DNA of 14,881 nt from JAHEJB01 sp037969195. Its GTDB lineage: Bacteria > Bacteroidota > Rhodothermia > Rhodothermales > Rubricoccaceae. The first letter of the stretch is position 1; each line of letters starts with the position of its first letter. The notes under the pieces were generated by a model. That model was not told the DNA's origin. It searched no databases and worked only from the letters and a program-made list of their open reading frames with translations. The stretch lies in the NCBI GenBank assembly GCA_037969195.1, contig JBBKWZ010000328.1:1-14881 (forward strand), in the 5' to 3' direction. Shown piece after piece: positions 1 to 6,123 of the stretch. The translations under genes and the position numbers were made by a program.

Positions 1-492
1 GAACTGAGACGGGTCTCAGGTATTCATGTATAGTGATTGGCTCCTCCTCCTATATGAGGGGAAGCAAAGATGTTCAGCTCAATCCGTCAGAAGCGAAGCT
101 CCGACGTCGAGCTTTATTAAGCGCTTTAGGTACAAAACGATGCCTATTCGTGGCGTGGGCCTGAATTATATGATAAATACGTAACACGAAACAAACATTT
201 GGACGAATTGATCTCCCAAATCTTAGGTTGATATCACTTTGATCACACGTAATCTCATAATTCCATGAGAGGATGATTGTACACGCGCGTTGTTTCCAGG
301 AGTTATCGAACGTGGGAGATACATAAACCAAACGGGGATAGGCGTGGCAGTGAAATGGACGAAATCCTTATTCCAGAACGCATTCGGCGTGCACCGAAAT
401 CTTGCGGACTAGCCACTCGTGACAATGCCCATTCACCTGCGAGCGCCACCGTTGTATCCTGAGGTCGTCACATCGCTCAACTGAACTCACGG
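1..492. other. Long non-coding stretch with no supported gene
   Basis: No reading frame here looks like a real protein. The frames at 74-331 (-) and 277-462 (+) have no recognisable motif and read like random translation. The stretch looks more AT-rich than the genes that follow. It contains a perfect inverted repeat at 4-19 and the 8-bp palindrome AAGCGCTT at 119-126. No tRNA, rRNA or intrinsic terminator was recognised. The promoter of the dehydrogenase at 493 probably lies near its right end, but I could not pick out convincing promoter elements. Confidence 0.5.
4..19. repeat. Perfect 7-bp inverted repeat, 2-bp centre
   Basis: CTGAGAC, then GG, then GTCTCAG. The arms match perfectly. A 2-nt loop is too tight for an ordinary RNA terminator and there is no T-tract, so a protein-binding dyad is the likelier reading. 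It sits at the window edge, so which gene it serves cannot be seen. Confidence 0.4.
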
Positions 493-1419
493 ATGACAGA
501 GAAGCCTTGGACCACCACCGATATTCCAGATCAGACCGGACGGATTGCCATCATAACGGGCGCGAATACAGGCATCGGCTACGAAGCTGCACTCGCGCTT
601 GCCGAGAAGGGCGCGCACGTACTGTTGGCGTGCCGGAATGAGGCAAAGGGGAGAGAGGCGGCCGACAAAATTGAGGCCGCGAATCCGAAGGGATCTGTTG
701 AGTTGATGCCCCTTGACCTGAGCAGTCTTGAATCCGTCCGACAGTTCGCTGAGGCCTTCGACTCGTCGCACGAAAAGCTCGATCTGCTCATTAACAATGC
801 GGGAGTCATGATACCGCCCTTTGGAATGACGGCTGAAGGCTATGAACTGCAGATTGGCGTGAACTACATCGGTCATTTCGCGCTCACAGGATTGCTCATT
901 GACAGGCTGATGGCTACGCCTGGTTCGCGAATCGTGACGCTGAGTAGCCTGGCCCATCGCAACGGCAAGATCGATTTCGACACGTTTAGAGGCACAGACC
1001 TCAATGATGGCGCGGACTACAAGCCCACCATCTCCTATCTACAGAGCAAGCTGGCTGATCTCATGTTCGCGATCGAACTGCAAAGGCGACTGAGTGGATC
1101 GGAAAGTGAGACGATTTCCGTGGCCGCCCATCCCGGTTTCACCGCTACGGATCTACAACGGCACAGCGGCTTGGTGAACAGAATTGTTGGATTGTGGAGC
1201 AACGACCCACCTCAGGGCGCGCTTCCAACGCTGTTCGCCGCCACATCGCCCGACGCAGAACCAGGTGGATACTACGGCCCCGACGGTATCTATGAGGCGC
1301 GGGGTTATCCCGCACCTTCCAAAGTGATGCCTCGCGCGCGTGACCGTCAAGTCGCTGAGCGACTTTGGAGCTATGCCGAGGAAGCTACAGGTGTACGTTT
1401 TCTGTCAGGGAAAGAGTGA
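493..1419 (+). CDS. Short-chain dehydrogenase/reductase (SDR), retinol-dehydrogenase-like
   Basis: This is a cytosolic NAD(P)-dependent oxidoreductase of 308 residues, with no signal peptide or membrane segment. The classical SDR marks are in order: the cofactor-binding TGANTGIG at residues 22-29, NNAG at 101-104, Asn124 in the GVNYIGHF segment, the catalytic serine at 151/152 in TLSSLAH, YLQSK (Tyr182, Lys186) and HPG at 213-215. The arrangement resembles the retinol dehydrogenase/WWOX-like branch, which acts on lipophilic alcohols or ketones, but the substrate cannot be read from sequence. An arginine shortly after the glycine motif (ACRNE, around 48) is common in NADP-preferring members. 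The ATG at 493 leaves about the right number of residues before the Rossmann fold; no Shine-Dalgarno is visible. The gene is separated from its neighbours by 225 bases downstream and appears monocistronic. Family assignment is firm; specific function is unknown. Confidence 0.9.
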   Translation: MTEKPWTTTDIPDQTGRIAIITGANTGIGYEAALALAEKGAHVLLACRNEAKGREAADKIEAANPKGSVELMPLDLSSLESVRQFAEAFDSSHEKLDLLINNAGVMIPPFGMTAEGYELQIGVNYIGHFALTGLLIDRLMATPGSRIVTLSSLAHRNGKIDFDTFRGTDLNDGADYKPTISYLQSKLADLMFAIELQRRLSGSESETISVAAHPGFTATDLQRHSGLVNRIVGLWSNDPPQGALPTLFAATSPDAEPGGYYGPDGIYEARGYPAPSKVMPRARDRQVAERLWSYAEEATGVRFLSGKE

Positions 1420-1567
1420 GAAGTCGTACAGCGGACGGATGTCGCTCTGACCTGGGCAACGTGTCCGTGAGGGGAGGGGCTCCGAGAGGATTCGACGTAG
1501 GGATGGGATTCGGTGGACGTCATATGCAGCGTTAGGAATAAGTCCCACAAAATCAAGCGTCGTATGT

Positions 1568-1590
1568 GTCCTGAACGCTACTTTCAGGAC
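1568..1590 (+). other. 8-bp hairpin upstream of the secreted duplicated-domain gene
   Basis: GTCCTGAA, a 7-nt loop, then TTCAGGAC. The stem is perfect. It lies about 55 bases before the ATG at 1645 and about 150 bases after the dehydrogenase stop. No T-tract follows, so it is a poor intrinsic terminator. It could be a 5' leader structure or an operator. The rest of 1420-1644 holds nothing else I can name. Confidence 0.35.
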
Positions 1591-1632
1591 TGCTTAATGG
1601 CTCGCGTCTCCCCGCTCTCACAGAATCACTTT

Positions 1633-1640
1633 GGAGGTGA
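1633..1640 (+). promoter_or_regulatory. Strong Shine-Dalgarno deciding the start at 1645
   Basis: GGAGGTGA is a full-length match to the anti-Shine-Dalgarno and lies four bases before ATG 1645. It fixes this start over the in-frame upstream ATG at 1513 and places a clean signal peptide at the N-terminus. Most other genes in the window have no such sequence, so this gene is an exception. Confidence 0.8.
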
Positions 1641-1644
1641 ATCC

Positions 1645-2427
1645 ATGTATCGACTAATTACACTTGTGGCGTTGTGTGGCCTTGTGCTCACGTGTATGCC
1701 GAATATCGCAAACGCACAGGTCGAACAATCTCCGCCGACAATCGTCATGACGGTCGCCCAATGCGACCGGACTATGTTGGGCGACCTATTCGAACATGAT
1801 CGGGAACGATCACTACCAATCCTGCAGGAGCTAGTCGATGAAGGGATGATTTCGTCAGGCGGCGTAATGGCCCATTGGTGGGGCGATGAATGGAATGTGG
1901 TCAACATTTTGATGGCAGAGTCCGAGGCTTCCGCGATGGCGGCGAATAGCGAAATAGCAAGCCGGTATGGCGAACGATATCCGGATGACAACATGTGGCT
2001 CGAAGTATGCCCGCGTCACCGCGATACCTTTTACCAAGGCATCGTTGGGACGAATGGTGGCGACGACGATGAGGACAATGGAGACGGATCGGCTATTGCT
2101 GTCAGCTACTTCGAGTGTGATTATGGCCGACTCGGTGATATTGCTGCAGAGGACCGCGAGGATATAGGTGTCTTCCAAGCGTTGGTCGACGAGGGCGCAA
2201 TGAATTTCTGGGGCAGCGCAGCGCATACCTGGGGGAACGAGTGGAACTACCTCGTCTTCCAGGGCGCCGACGACATTCCGTCGCTTCTTGATGGTATAAA
2301 CGAAGCTGGCGATCGCTTTCAGGAGATTGACCCCGATGGAGACACGGTCGTGAACGAAGCGTGCACGGCGCACAAGGACAACATCTACGCTCAGGTCTAC
2401 TGGACGACGGATCCCGAAGGTGATTAA
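1645..2427 (+). CDS. Secreted protein with two tandem copies of a Cys-containing domain
   Basis: I do not recognise a named family. The 260-residue protein opens with a signal peptide (residues 1-24, cleavage after ANA; the Cys17 context is a poor lipobox). The mature part is two homologous units, about 36-130 and 154-248, joined by an acidic Gly/Asp/Glu linker (about 138-148). Each unit has a Cys near its start (Cys40, Cys158) and its end (Cys122, Cys240), both pairs exactly 82 residues apart, which suggests one disulfide per unit. Each unit also has a central A-H-x-W-G-[DN]-E-W-N block (76-84 and 193-201) and a shared LVDEG segment. The apparent beta-alpha-beta-beta-alpha order would suit a ferredoxin-like or dimeric alpha-beta-barrel fold, with the duplication forming the dimer internally; that is inference. 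Expression is monocistronic, with a strong ribosome site before it and a terminator 40 bases after it. The location is presumably periplasmic or extracellular. Confidence 0.8.
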   Translation: MYRLITLVALCGLVLTCMPNIANAQVEQSPPTIVMTVAQCDRTMLGDLFEHDRERSLPILQELVDEGMISSGGVMAHWWGDEWNVVNILMAESEASAMAANSEIASRYGERYPDDNMWLEVCPRHRDTFYQGIVGTNGGDDDEDNGDGSAIAVSYFECDYGRLGDIAAEDREDIGVFQALVDEGAMNFWGSAAHTWGNEWNYLVFQGADDIPSLLDGINEAGDRFQEIDPDGDTVVNEACTAHKDNIYAQVYWTTDPEGD

Positions 2428-2467
2428 GCCTCATTCGTCAGGATTTGTGGCCGGTGCCACGTGAACA

Positions 2468-2500
2468 AAAGCGGCTCCCTATTGGTTGGGGAGCCGCTTT
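2468..2500. terminator. Bidirectional intrinsic terminator
   Basis: There is a perfect 12-bp stem, AAAGCGGCTCCC (2468-2479) with GGGAGCCGCTTT (2489-2500), and a 9-nt loop. On the + strand it is followed by a U-rich ATTGTT and ends the secreted-protein gene. On the - strand it ends GCTTTTGTTC and would end the convergent remnant whose stop is at 2533. The A and T flanks on both sides are typical of a shared terminator between convergent genes. Confidence 0.85.
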
Positions 2501-2532
2501 ATTGTTCGATTGAGCGTTTGGAGAAGTGTCGC

Positions 2533-2827
2533 TCAATAGCGCCACCAATCGCCAATCGGATAATCCAGTCCAATCACAAACCGCTCGCCAAGGATCGGCG
2601 TGACCACATTCATGTTGGCGTGTTCGACGGGCATCCGGTACGAAAAATTTTGCCGTAGCCTTTGCTATGTCCAACCGCGATGCTGAGACGGCGATCATTT
2701 CCAGATTGTGGATTATGCCTCCACAGGAGTTCTGCGAGCGTTCCAGTCGTTTTCCGGCAGGTTTAGATCCGAGTTGTGAAAGCAGACGCTTGAGCATGTA
2801 TCGTGCAGGAACAGGGAACGATATCAT
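2533..2827 (-). pseudogene. Small gene remnant broken by two frameshifts
   Basis: No single frame covers this stretch sensibly, but three frames joined in order do. The first runs from ATG 2827 (MISFPVPARYMLKRLLSQLG onward). The second carries LAELLWRHNPQSGNDRRLS and then AVGHSKGYGKIF. The third carries SYRMPVEHANMNVVTP and GERFVIGLDYPIGDWWRY, and stops at TGA 2535-2533. Both switches fall at or near homopolymer runs (AAAA near 2753-2756; AAAA/TTTTT at 2643-2651), and one added base at each restores one frame of about 98 residues. The stop is followed 33 bases later by a good terminator, as expected for a real gene. No family is recognised. It may be a decayed gene, or an intact gene with two homopolymer errors in the assembly. 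Which of these applies cannot be decided here. Confidence 0.5.
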
Positions 2828-2830
2828 CCT

Positions 2831-2867
2831 AAAACAAAAATGGCTCCCTCAAAAGAAGGAGCCGTTT
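2831..2867 (-). terminator. Intrinsic terminator of the initiator tRNA
   Basis: Read on the - strand, AAACGGCTCC, a 10-nt loop and GGAGCCATTT form a 10-bp stem with one G-U pair (arms at 2867-2858 and 2847-2838). The run TTTTTGTTTT follows and reaches 2831. It starts a few bases after the tRNA 3' end. This is a strong intrinsic terminator by structure. It shares the GGCTCC core with the terminator at 2468-2500. Confidence 0.85.
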
Positions 2868-2873
2868 GGCTTG

Positions 2874-2945
2874 TAGCGGGGGCTGGATTCGAACCAGCGA
2901 CCTTCGGGTTATGAGCCCGACGAGATACCACTTCTCCACCCCGCA
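2874..2945 (-). tRNA. tRNA-fMet (anticodon CAT), initiator
   Basis: All four arms fold. These are acceptor GCGGGG/CCCCGC (positions 2-7 with 66-71), D stem GAGA/TCTC, anticodon stem TCGGG/CCCGA around CTCATAA, and T stem GCTGG/CCAGC around TTCGAAT. The anticodon CAT is at 2913-2911. The three consecutive G-C pairs closing the anticodon loop and an unpaired first position are hallmarks of bacterial initiator tRNA. Here the 1-72 pair is T-T rather than the common C-A. The discriminator is A. CCA is not encoded; CAA follows instead, so the end must be added by nucleotidyltransferase. An elongator tRNA-Met or the lysidine-modified Ile tRNA is unlikely given the GGG/CCC stem. Confidence 0.95.
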
Positions 2946-2948
2946 ATG

Positions 2949-2965
2949 TGACCGTCAATATACGG
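2949..2965 (-). promoter_or_regulatory. Possible -10 element for the initiator tRNA
   Basis: On the - strand, TATATTGA (2961-2954) sits about ten bases before the tRNA 5' end, where a -10 element would be expected. I see no matching -35/-33 element at a good distance, so this is weak. Confidence 0.25.
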
Positions 2966-3015
2966 TTTTGGAGGAATTGCCTGCTCCATTGGTGGCGGAG
3001 CGCGTGTGAAGATTA

Positions 3016-3050
3016 TCGAAGCGTTGGATATTCGATGATCGCTTCGAATA
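3016..3050. repeat. Two overlapping, mutually exclusive inverted repeats before the DUF1015 gene
   Basis: TCGAAGCG (3016-3023) is the perfect reverse complement of CGCTTCGA (3040-3047). TATTCGA (3029-3035) is the perfect reverse complement of TCGAATA (3044-3050). The right arms overlap, so only one stem can form at a time. They end 56 bases before ATG 3107 and overlap the -33 part of a promoter candidate, which suits an operator. An alternative-stem leader is possible if transcription starts further upstream. Confidence 0.45.
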
Positions 3051-3073
3051 GTCGGGCCTCGTGCCTATTTTAC
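3043..3073 (+). promoter_or_regulatory. Candidate promoter for the serine cluster
   Basis: TTCG (3043-3046), a 19-base spacer and TATTTTAC (3066-3073) resemble the TTTG-N19-TAnnTTTG promoter of Bacteroidota, with imperfect matches in both elements. Transcription would begin near 3080 and leave a leader of under 30 bases before ATG 3107. The overlap with the inverted repeats suggests repressor control. This is a weak call. Confidence 0.3.
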
Positions 3074-3106
3074 GGTCCACCCAATCTTTCCCCATCATCC
3101 CTCTCA

Positions 3107-4303
3107 ATGGCTACGGTTCGTCCGTTCCGCGCCTTGCGGCCTATGCCCGCATCAGCGCAGGAAGTTGCATCTGTCCCCTACGACGTTATTGACAGCGCAG
3201 ACGCGCGCGAACTGGCCGAGGGCAAACCCAATTCGTTCCTTCACGTCATCCGGCCCGAGGTCGATTTGCCGGATGAAACCGACGAACATGCGGATGAGGT
3301 GTATGCGAAGGGAGCAGAGAACCTGGCGAAGTTTGCCGACGGCCCACTGTTTATTGAGGACGACGAGCCTGCGTTGTTCGTCTACCGGCTTGTGATGAAC
3401 GGACGGTCGCAGACTGGAATCTTTGGCCTCGTTTCGGTGGCCGAATATGACAATAATATCATCTTGAAGCACGAGAAGACGCGGCCGGATAAGGAGGACG
3501 ACAGGACAAGGCATATTCTGACCCAGCGGGCCCACGCAGAACCTGTCATGCTCACGTACCGAGGCACGGACGACATAGATGATGCTGTAGCCAACGCCAT
3601 GGAAACGACTCCGCTGTACGACTTTAGGGCGAGCGACTTCGTTCAGCATACGATATGGAGGATGCCCGATTCGGATGCGGCTTCGGCTGCATTTGATGAC
3701 GTCGACGTTCTCTACGTAGCGGATGGGCACCACCGATGTGCGGCGGCTAGCCGCGTGGCTAATGAGTTGGCCGATGTTGAAGGGGCACAGAACTTCATGG
3801 CCGTTTTATTCCCGATGGAGGAGATGGAGATTCTGCCATACAATCGGGCGATCATCAAGCTTCCAGTCGGACGCCAGAAATTCCTGGATCAGCTCCGCCA
3901 TCGATTCGAAGTTGAAGAGACCTACTTCGCTGAACCAGAGGAATCGGGGACGATCGGCTTGTACTTGGGAGATGGCTGGAACCGCCTCCGCCTGCCTGAA
4001 ACTGAGAGGAACGGTGTAGCGGACATGCTCGATGTCGCCCGGCTTGGCGAATTCGTTCTGGAGCCGATGCTTGGAATAACCGATCCTCGTACCGATCAAA
4101 ACATTCGCTTTATTGGTGGTATTCGTGGAACGAGTGAGCTAGAGCGCCTCGTCGATTCGGGCGAAGCCGACTTGGCGATTGCGATGTTCCCGACGAGCCC
4201 GGACGAACTGCTTGATGTGTCCGACGCGGGTGAACTCATGCCGCCGAAGTCCACATGGTTTGAGCCGAAGCTCCGGAGCGGTTTGCTCGTCCACCGCTTC
4301 TGA
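3107..4303 (+). CDS. DUF1015 family protein next to serine biosynthesis genes
   Basis: A soluble protein of 398 residues, the normal length for the DUF1015/COG4198 family. Family marks are the N-terminal RPFRALRP (5-12), VPYDVI (23-28), HEKT (122-125), the ADGHHRCAAA segment around 205-214, and the C-terminal MPPKSTWFEPK block (378-388). The start at 3107 matches the family N-terminus. The frame stays open back to 2948, but that would place 53 unrelated residues over the promoter region and next to the tRNA. No enzymatic activity is established from the sequence. The DGHHR motif (206-210) resembles the active-site motif of the ParB/sulfiredoxin-like fold, which includes serine kinases, and the gene is followed by serA and serC, so a role in serine or phosphoserine conversion is plausible. 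The gap to serA is 45 bases, suggesting co-transcription. The family is certain; the role is inference. Confidence 0.9.
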   Translation: MATVRPFRALRPMPASAQEVASVPYDVIDSADARELAEGKPNSFLHVIRPEVDLPDETDEHADEVYAKGAENLAKFADGPLFIEDDEPALFVYRLVMNGRSQTGIFGLVSVAEYDNNIILKHEKTRPDKEDDRTRHILTQRAHAEPVMLTYRGTDDIDDAVANAMETTPLYDFRASDFVQHTIWRMPDSDAASAAFDDVDVLYVADGHHRCAAASRVANELADVEGAQNFMAVLFPMEEMEILPYNRAIIKLPVGRQKFLDQLRHRFEVEETYFAEPEESGTIGLYLGDGWNRLRLPETERNGVADMLDVARLGEFVLEPMLGITDPRTDQNIRFIGGIRGTSELERLVDSGEADLAIAMFPTSPDELLDVSDAGELMPPKSTWFEPKLRSGLLVHRF

Positions 4304-4348
4304 TCGCAGAGGATTTCGACACTCACCCCCCAGGCTTCCTATTTCGCT

Positions 4349-5551
4349 ATGACCATCCTCATTGCCGATTTGTTTTCAGAGGCTGGACGTGAGGCGTTCA
4401 AAGAAGCTGGGCATGTGGTCGTCTTTGACCCATCGTTGAAGGGGGGAGCCCTGACAAGTGCATTAGCCGAACATGAACCGGATGTCCTAATCGTGCGCTC
4501 AACGAAGGTCACGGCGCAAGATCTCGACGCCTCGCCCGATCTCGAACTTATCGTTCGCGCGGGTGCCGGCTACGATACTATTGATGTGGAAGGCGCGTCG
4601 AGACGCGGGATCTTCGTAGCAAATTGTCCCGGCAAGAACGCAGCTGCTGTTGCGGAACTCGCATTCGGGCTGATTCTCTCTCTCGACCGCCGTATTCCCG
4701 ACAACGTCAGCGAAGCCCGCGATGGCAACTGGAAAAAGGGCGACTTTTCTAAAGCCGCCGGGGTGAAAGGAAGAACGCTTGGATTGATTGGGATGGGAAG
4801 TATCGGCCGCGAGATGGCCGTACGTGCACGTGCTTTTGGAATGAATGTCATCGCCTGGAGCCGCTCGTTGACCGACGAGGACGCGGCGATGCTAGGCATC
4901 CGGCGCGAGGCCAGTCCAATTGATGTAGCTGCAGAATCCGACGTAATTAGCGTCCACGTGGCGGGGACGCCCGAAACGCACAACTTGATTGGAGAAGAGT
5001 TCTTAACTGCCATGCAGCCAGGTGCGCTGCTGATCAACACAGCCCGCTCATCTGTCATGGATGAAGCTGCGGTCACCAAGGCCATGGACGAAAAGGGAAT
5101 CCGCGTAGCAACGGATGTACCTGCTGACGAACCCGCAGGCAGTGACGGGGAGTGGCAGCATCCTCTCGCGAGGCATCCTAACTTTTACATCACGCACCAC
5201 ATCGGCGCATCTACCGAGCAGGCAAGTGAGGCCATCGGCGACGAGGCCGTTCGTGTTGTTCTTACGTACGCGGACACCGGCCGCGTCGAGAACTGCGTAA
5301 ACCTTGCGGATCATTCCCCAGCGACTCACCTCCTGACCGTCCGCCACCTCGATAGAGTGGGCGTGCTGGCAGGGGTATTGGACGTCGCACGCGAAGCCAA
5401 CTGGAATGTGCAGGAGATGGAAAACTTGATCTTCGCAGGCGCCGAGGCCGCGTGTGCCCGTATCCGGTTTGACGGAAGACCAGACACCGAAACACTCCGC
5501 CGCATAAACGACGTGCCGGACGTGCTGAATGCAACGGTTATCCAGCTTTGA
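4349..5551 (+). CDS. serA: D-3-phosphoglycerate dehydrogenase with C-terminal ACT domain
   Basis: It oxidises 3-phosphoglycerate to 3-phosphohydroxypyruvate, the first step of serine synthesis, in the cytosol. The 400-residue protein has a split substrate domain (about 1-97 and 285-320), a Rossmann domain with GMGSIG at 148-153, catalytic Arg233 (NTARSS), a probable Glu261 in the VPADEPAG loop, and His283/284 in THHIGAS. An ACT domain (about 327-400, LLTVRHLDRVGVLAGV) suggests allosteric control, typically by serine. The second Rossmann strand ends AWSRS (169-173) instead of the usual acidic residue of NAD enzymes, which hints at NADP(H). The start at 4349 gives the usual short MTILIAD N-terminus; no Shine-Dalgarno is visible. 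The gene is clustered with DUF1015 and serC, supporting the assignment over a generic 2-hydroxyacid dehydrogenase. Confidence 0.92.
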   Translation: MTILIADLFSEAGREAFKEAGHVVVFDPSLKGGALTSALAEHEPDVLIVRSTKVTAQDLDASPDLELIVRAGAGYDTIDVEGASRRGIFVANCPGKNAAAVAELAFGLILSLDRRIPDNVSEARDGNWKKGDFSKAAGVKGRTLGLIGMGSIGREMAVRARAFGMNVIAWSRSLTDEDAAMLGIRREASPIDVAAESDVISVHVAGTPETHNLIGEEFLTAMQPGALLINTARSSVMDEAAVTKAMDEKGIRVATDVPADEPAGSDGEWQHPLARHPNFYITHHIGASTEQASEAIGDEAVRVVLTYADTGRVENCVNLADHSPATHLLTVRHLDRVGVLAGVLDVAREANWNVQEMENLIFAGAEAACARIRFDGRPDTETLRRINDVPDVLNATVIQL

Positions 5552-5577
5552 GAAGAACACCGGGTATGCTACTTTAT
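5547..5577 (+). promoter_or_regulatory. Bacteroidota-type promoter candidate overlapping the serA stop
   Basis: TTTG (5547-5550), exactly 19 bases, then TACTTTAT (5570-5577). This fits the Bacteroidota consensus TTTG-N19-TAnnTTTG, apart from the last two bases of the second element. The first element overlaps the stop codon of serA. Transcription would start about 5584, some 20 bases before ATG 5603. It would give the downstream genes their own expression. Confidence 0.45.
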
Positions 5578-5602
5578 TAGCACTCTACATTTCTGGATTA
5601 CA

Positions 5603-6073
5603 ATGATGCGCTGCGCTTCAATTTGGTTCTCGCTGTTTTTCCTCGCTCCCTCCGCCTTCGCCCAGTCGTCAGAGACCTCCCAATCATCGGATGACGCCGT
5701 TCGTGCCGTAGTTGCGGAGCTCTTCGACGCGATGCGTGCGGGCGACAGTACGCGGGTCCGCAACGTCTTTCACGAGGATGCCCGACTCCATTCCTCCATT
5801 TTGCGAAGTGGAGCGCCGATGGTGGTTGGAGGGGAATCGGCTGATGGATTCGTTTCGGCCGTGGGCCGGCCGCACACGGAAGTATGGGATGAGCGCGTCG
5901 GTGAGATTCACATCCAGATTGATGGGGGCCTCGCCGCTGCCTGGATGTACTACAGTTTCTATCTCGATGACAACTTCAGCCATTGCGGCGTCAACGCCAT
6001 CCAGCTTGTAAATACGGAGGGTGGTTGGAAGATGCTGAACATCGTGGATACGCGGCGAAGCGACTGCGAGTAA
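5603..6073 (+). CDS. Secreted NTF2-like (SnoaL/DUF4440-type) protein
   Basis: A 156-residue protein with a signal peptide (residues 1-20, cleavage after AFA). The mature part has the NTF2-like pattern: an N-terminal helix with an AVVAELFDAMRAGD stretch (35-48), a segment with HEDARLHS (57-64), then beta strands carrying IHIQIDGGLAAAW, SHCGVNAIQL (126-135) and GGWKMLNIVDTRR (140-152). These are usual for the SnoaL-like/DUF4440 group of periplasmic 'nuclear transport factor 2 family' proteins. No catalytic residue can be assigned. Mature Cys128 and Cys155 could pair. ATG 5603 is followed at once by a second ATG (5606); either could be used. It sits between serA and serC with its own promoter candidate. 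A functional link to serine synthesis is not evident, and this may be a neighbour by chance. Confidence 0.8.
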   Translation: MMRCASIWFSLFFLAPSAFAQSSETSQSSDDAVRAVVAELFDAMRAGDSTRVRNVFHEDARLHSSILRSGAPMVVGGESADGFVSAVGRPHTEVWDERVGEIHIQIDGGLAAAWMYYSFYLDDNFSHCGVNAIQLVNTEGGWKMLNIVDTRRSDCE

Positions 6074-6123
6074 TCGGCATTGATCTGTAATTTGTGGTCA
6101 CTCTCCAACTTCTGAACGCTACA

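Noticed and set aside
70..120. 16-codon mini-ORF after a GAGGGG stretch
   Set aside because: It is too short to support from sequence alone, with no conserved neighbour for a leader peptide.
277..462. 61-residue + strand ORF in the leading gap
   Set aside because: There is no recognisable motif and no ribosome site, and the composition is like random translation.
1513..1644. N-terminal extension of the secreted protein from ATG 1513
   Set aside because: It would add 44 residues before a clear signal peptide and run through the hairpin at 1568-1590. The perfect Shine-Dalgarno belongs to ATG 1645.
2438..2827. Single-frame - strand ORF of 129 residues
   Set aside because: Only its first ~26 residues read like protein. 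After that, other frames are more convincing, and it runs through the terminator at 2468-2500. It is described instead as a frame-broken remnant.
2948..3106. N-terminal extension of the DUF1015 protein
   Set aside because: The family begins at the MATVRPFRAL N-terminus. The extra 53 residues resemble no family and cover the inverted repeats and promoter candidate.
5048..5560. Long - strand frames opposite serA, and similar ones opposite DUF1015, serC, pntB and topA
   Set aside because: They are antisense shadows of well-supported genes in codon-biased DNA, without family motifs.
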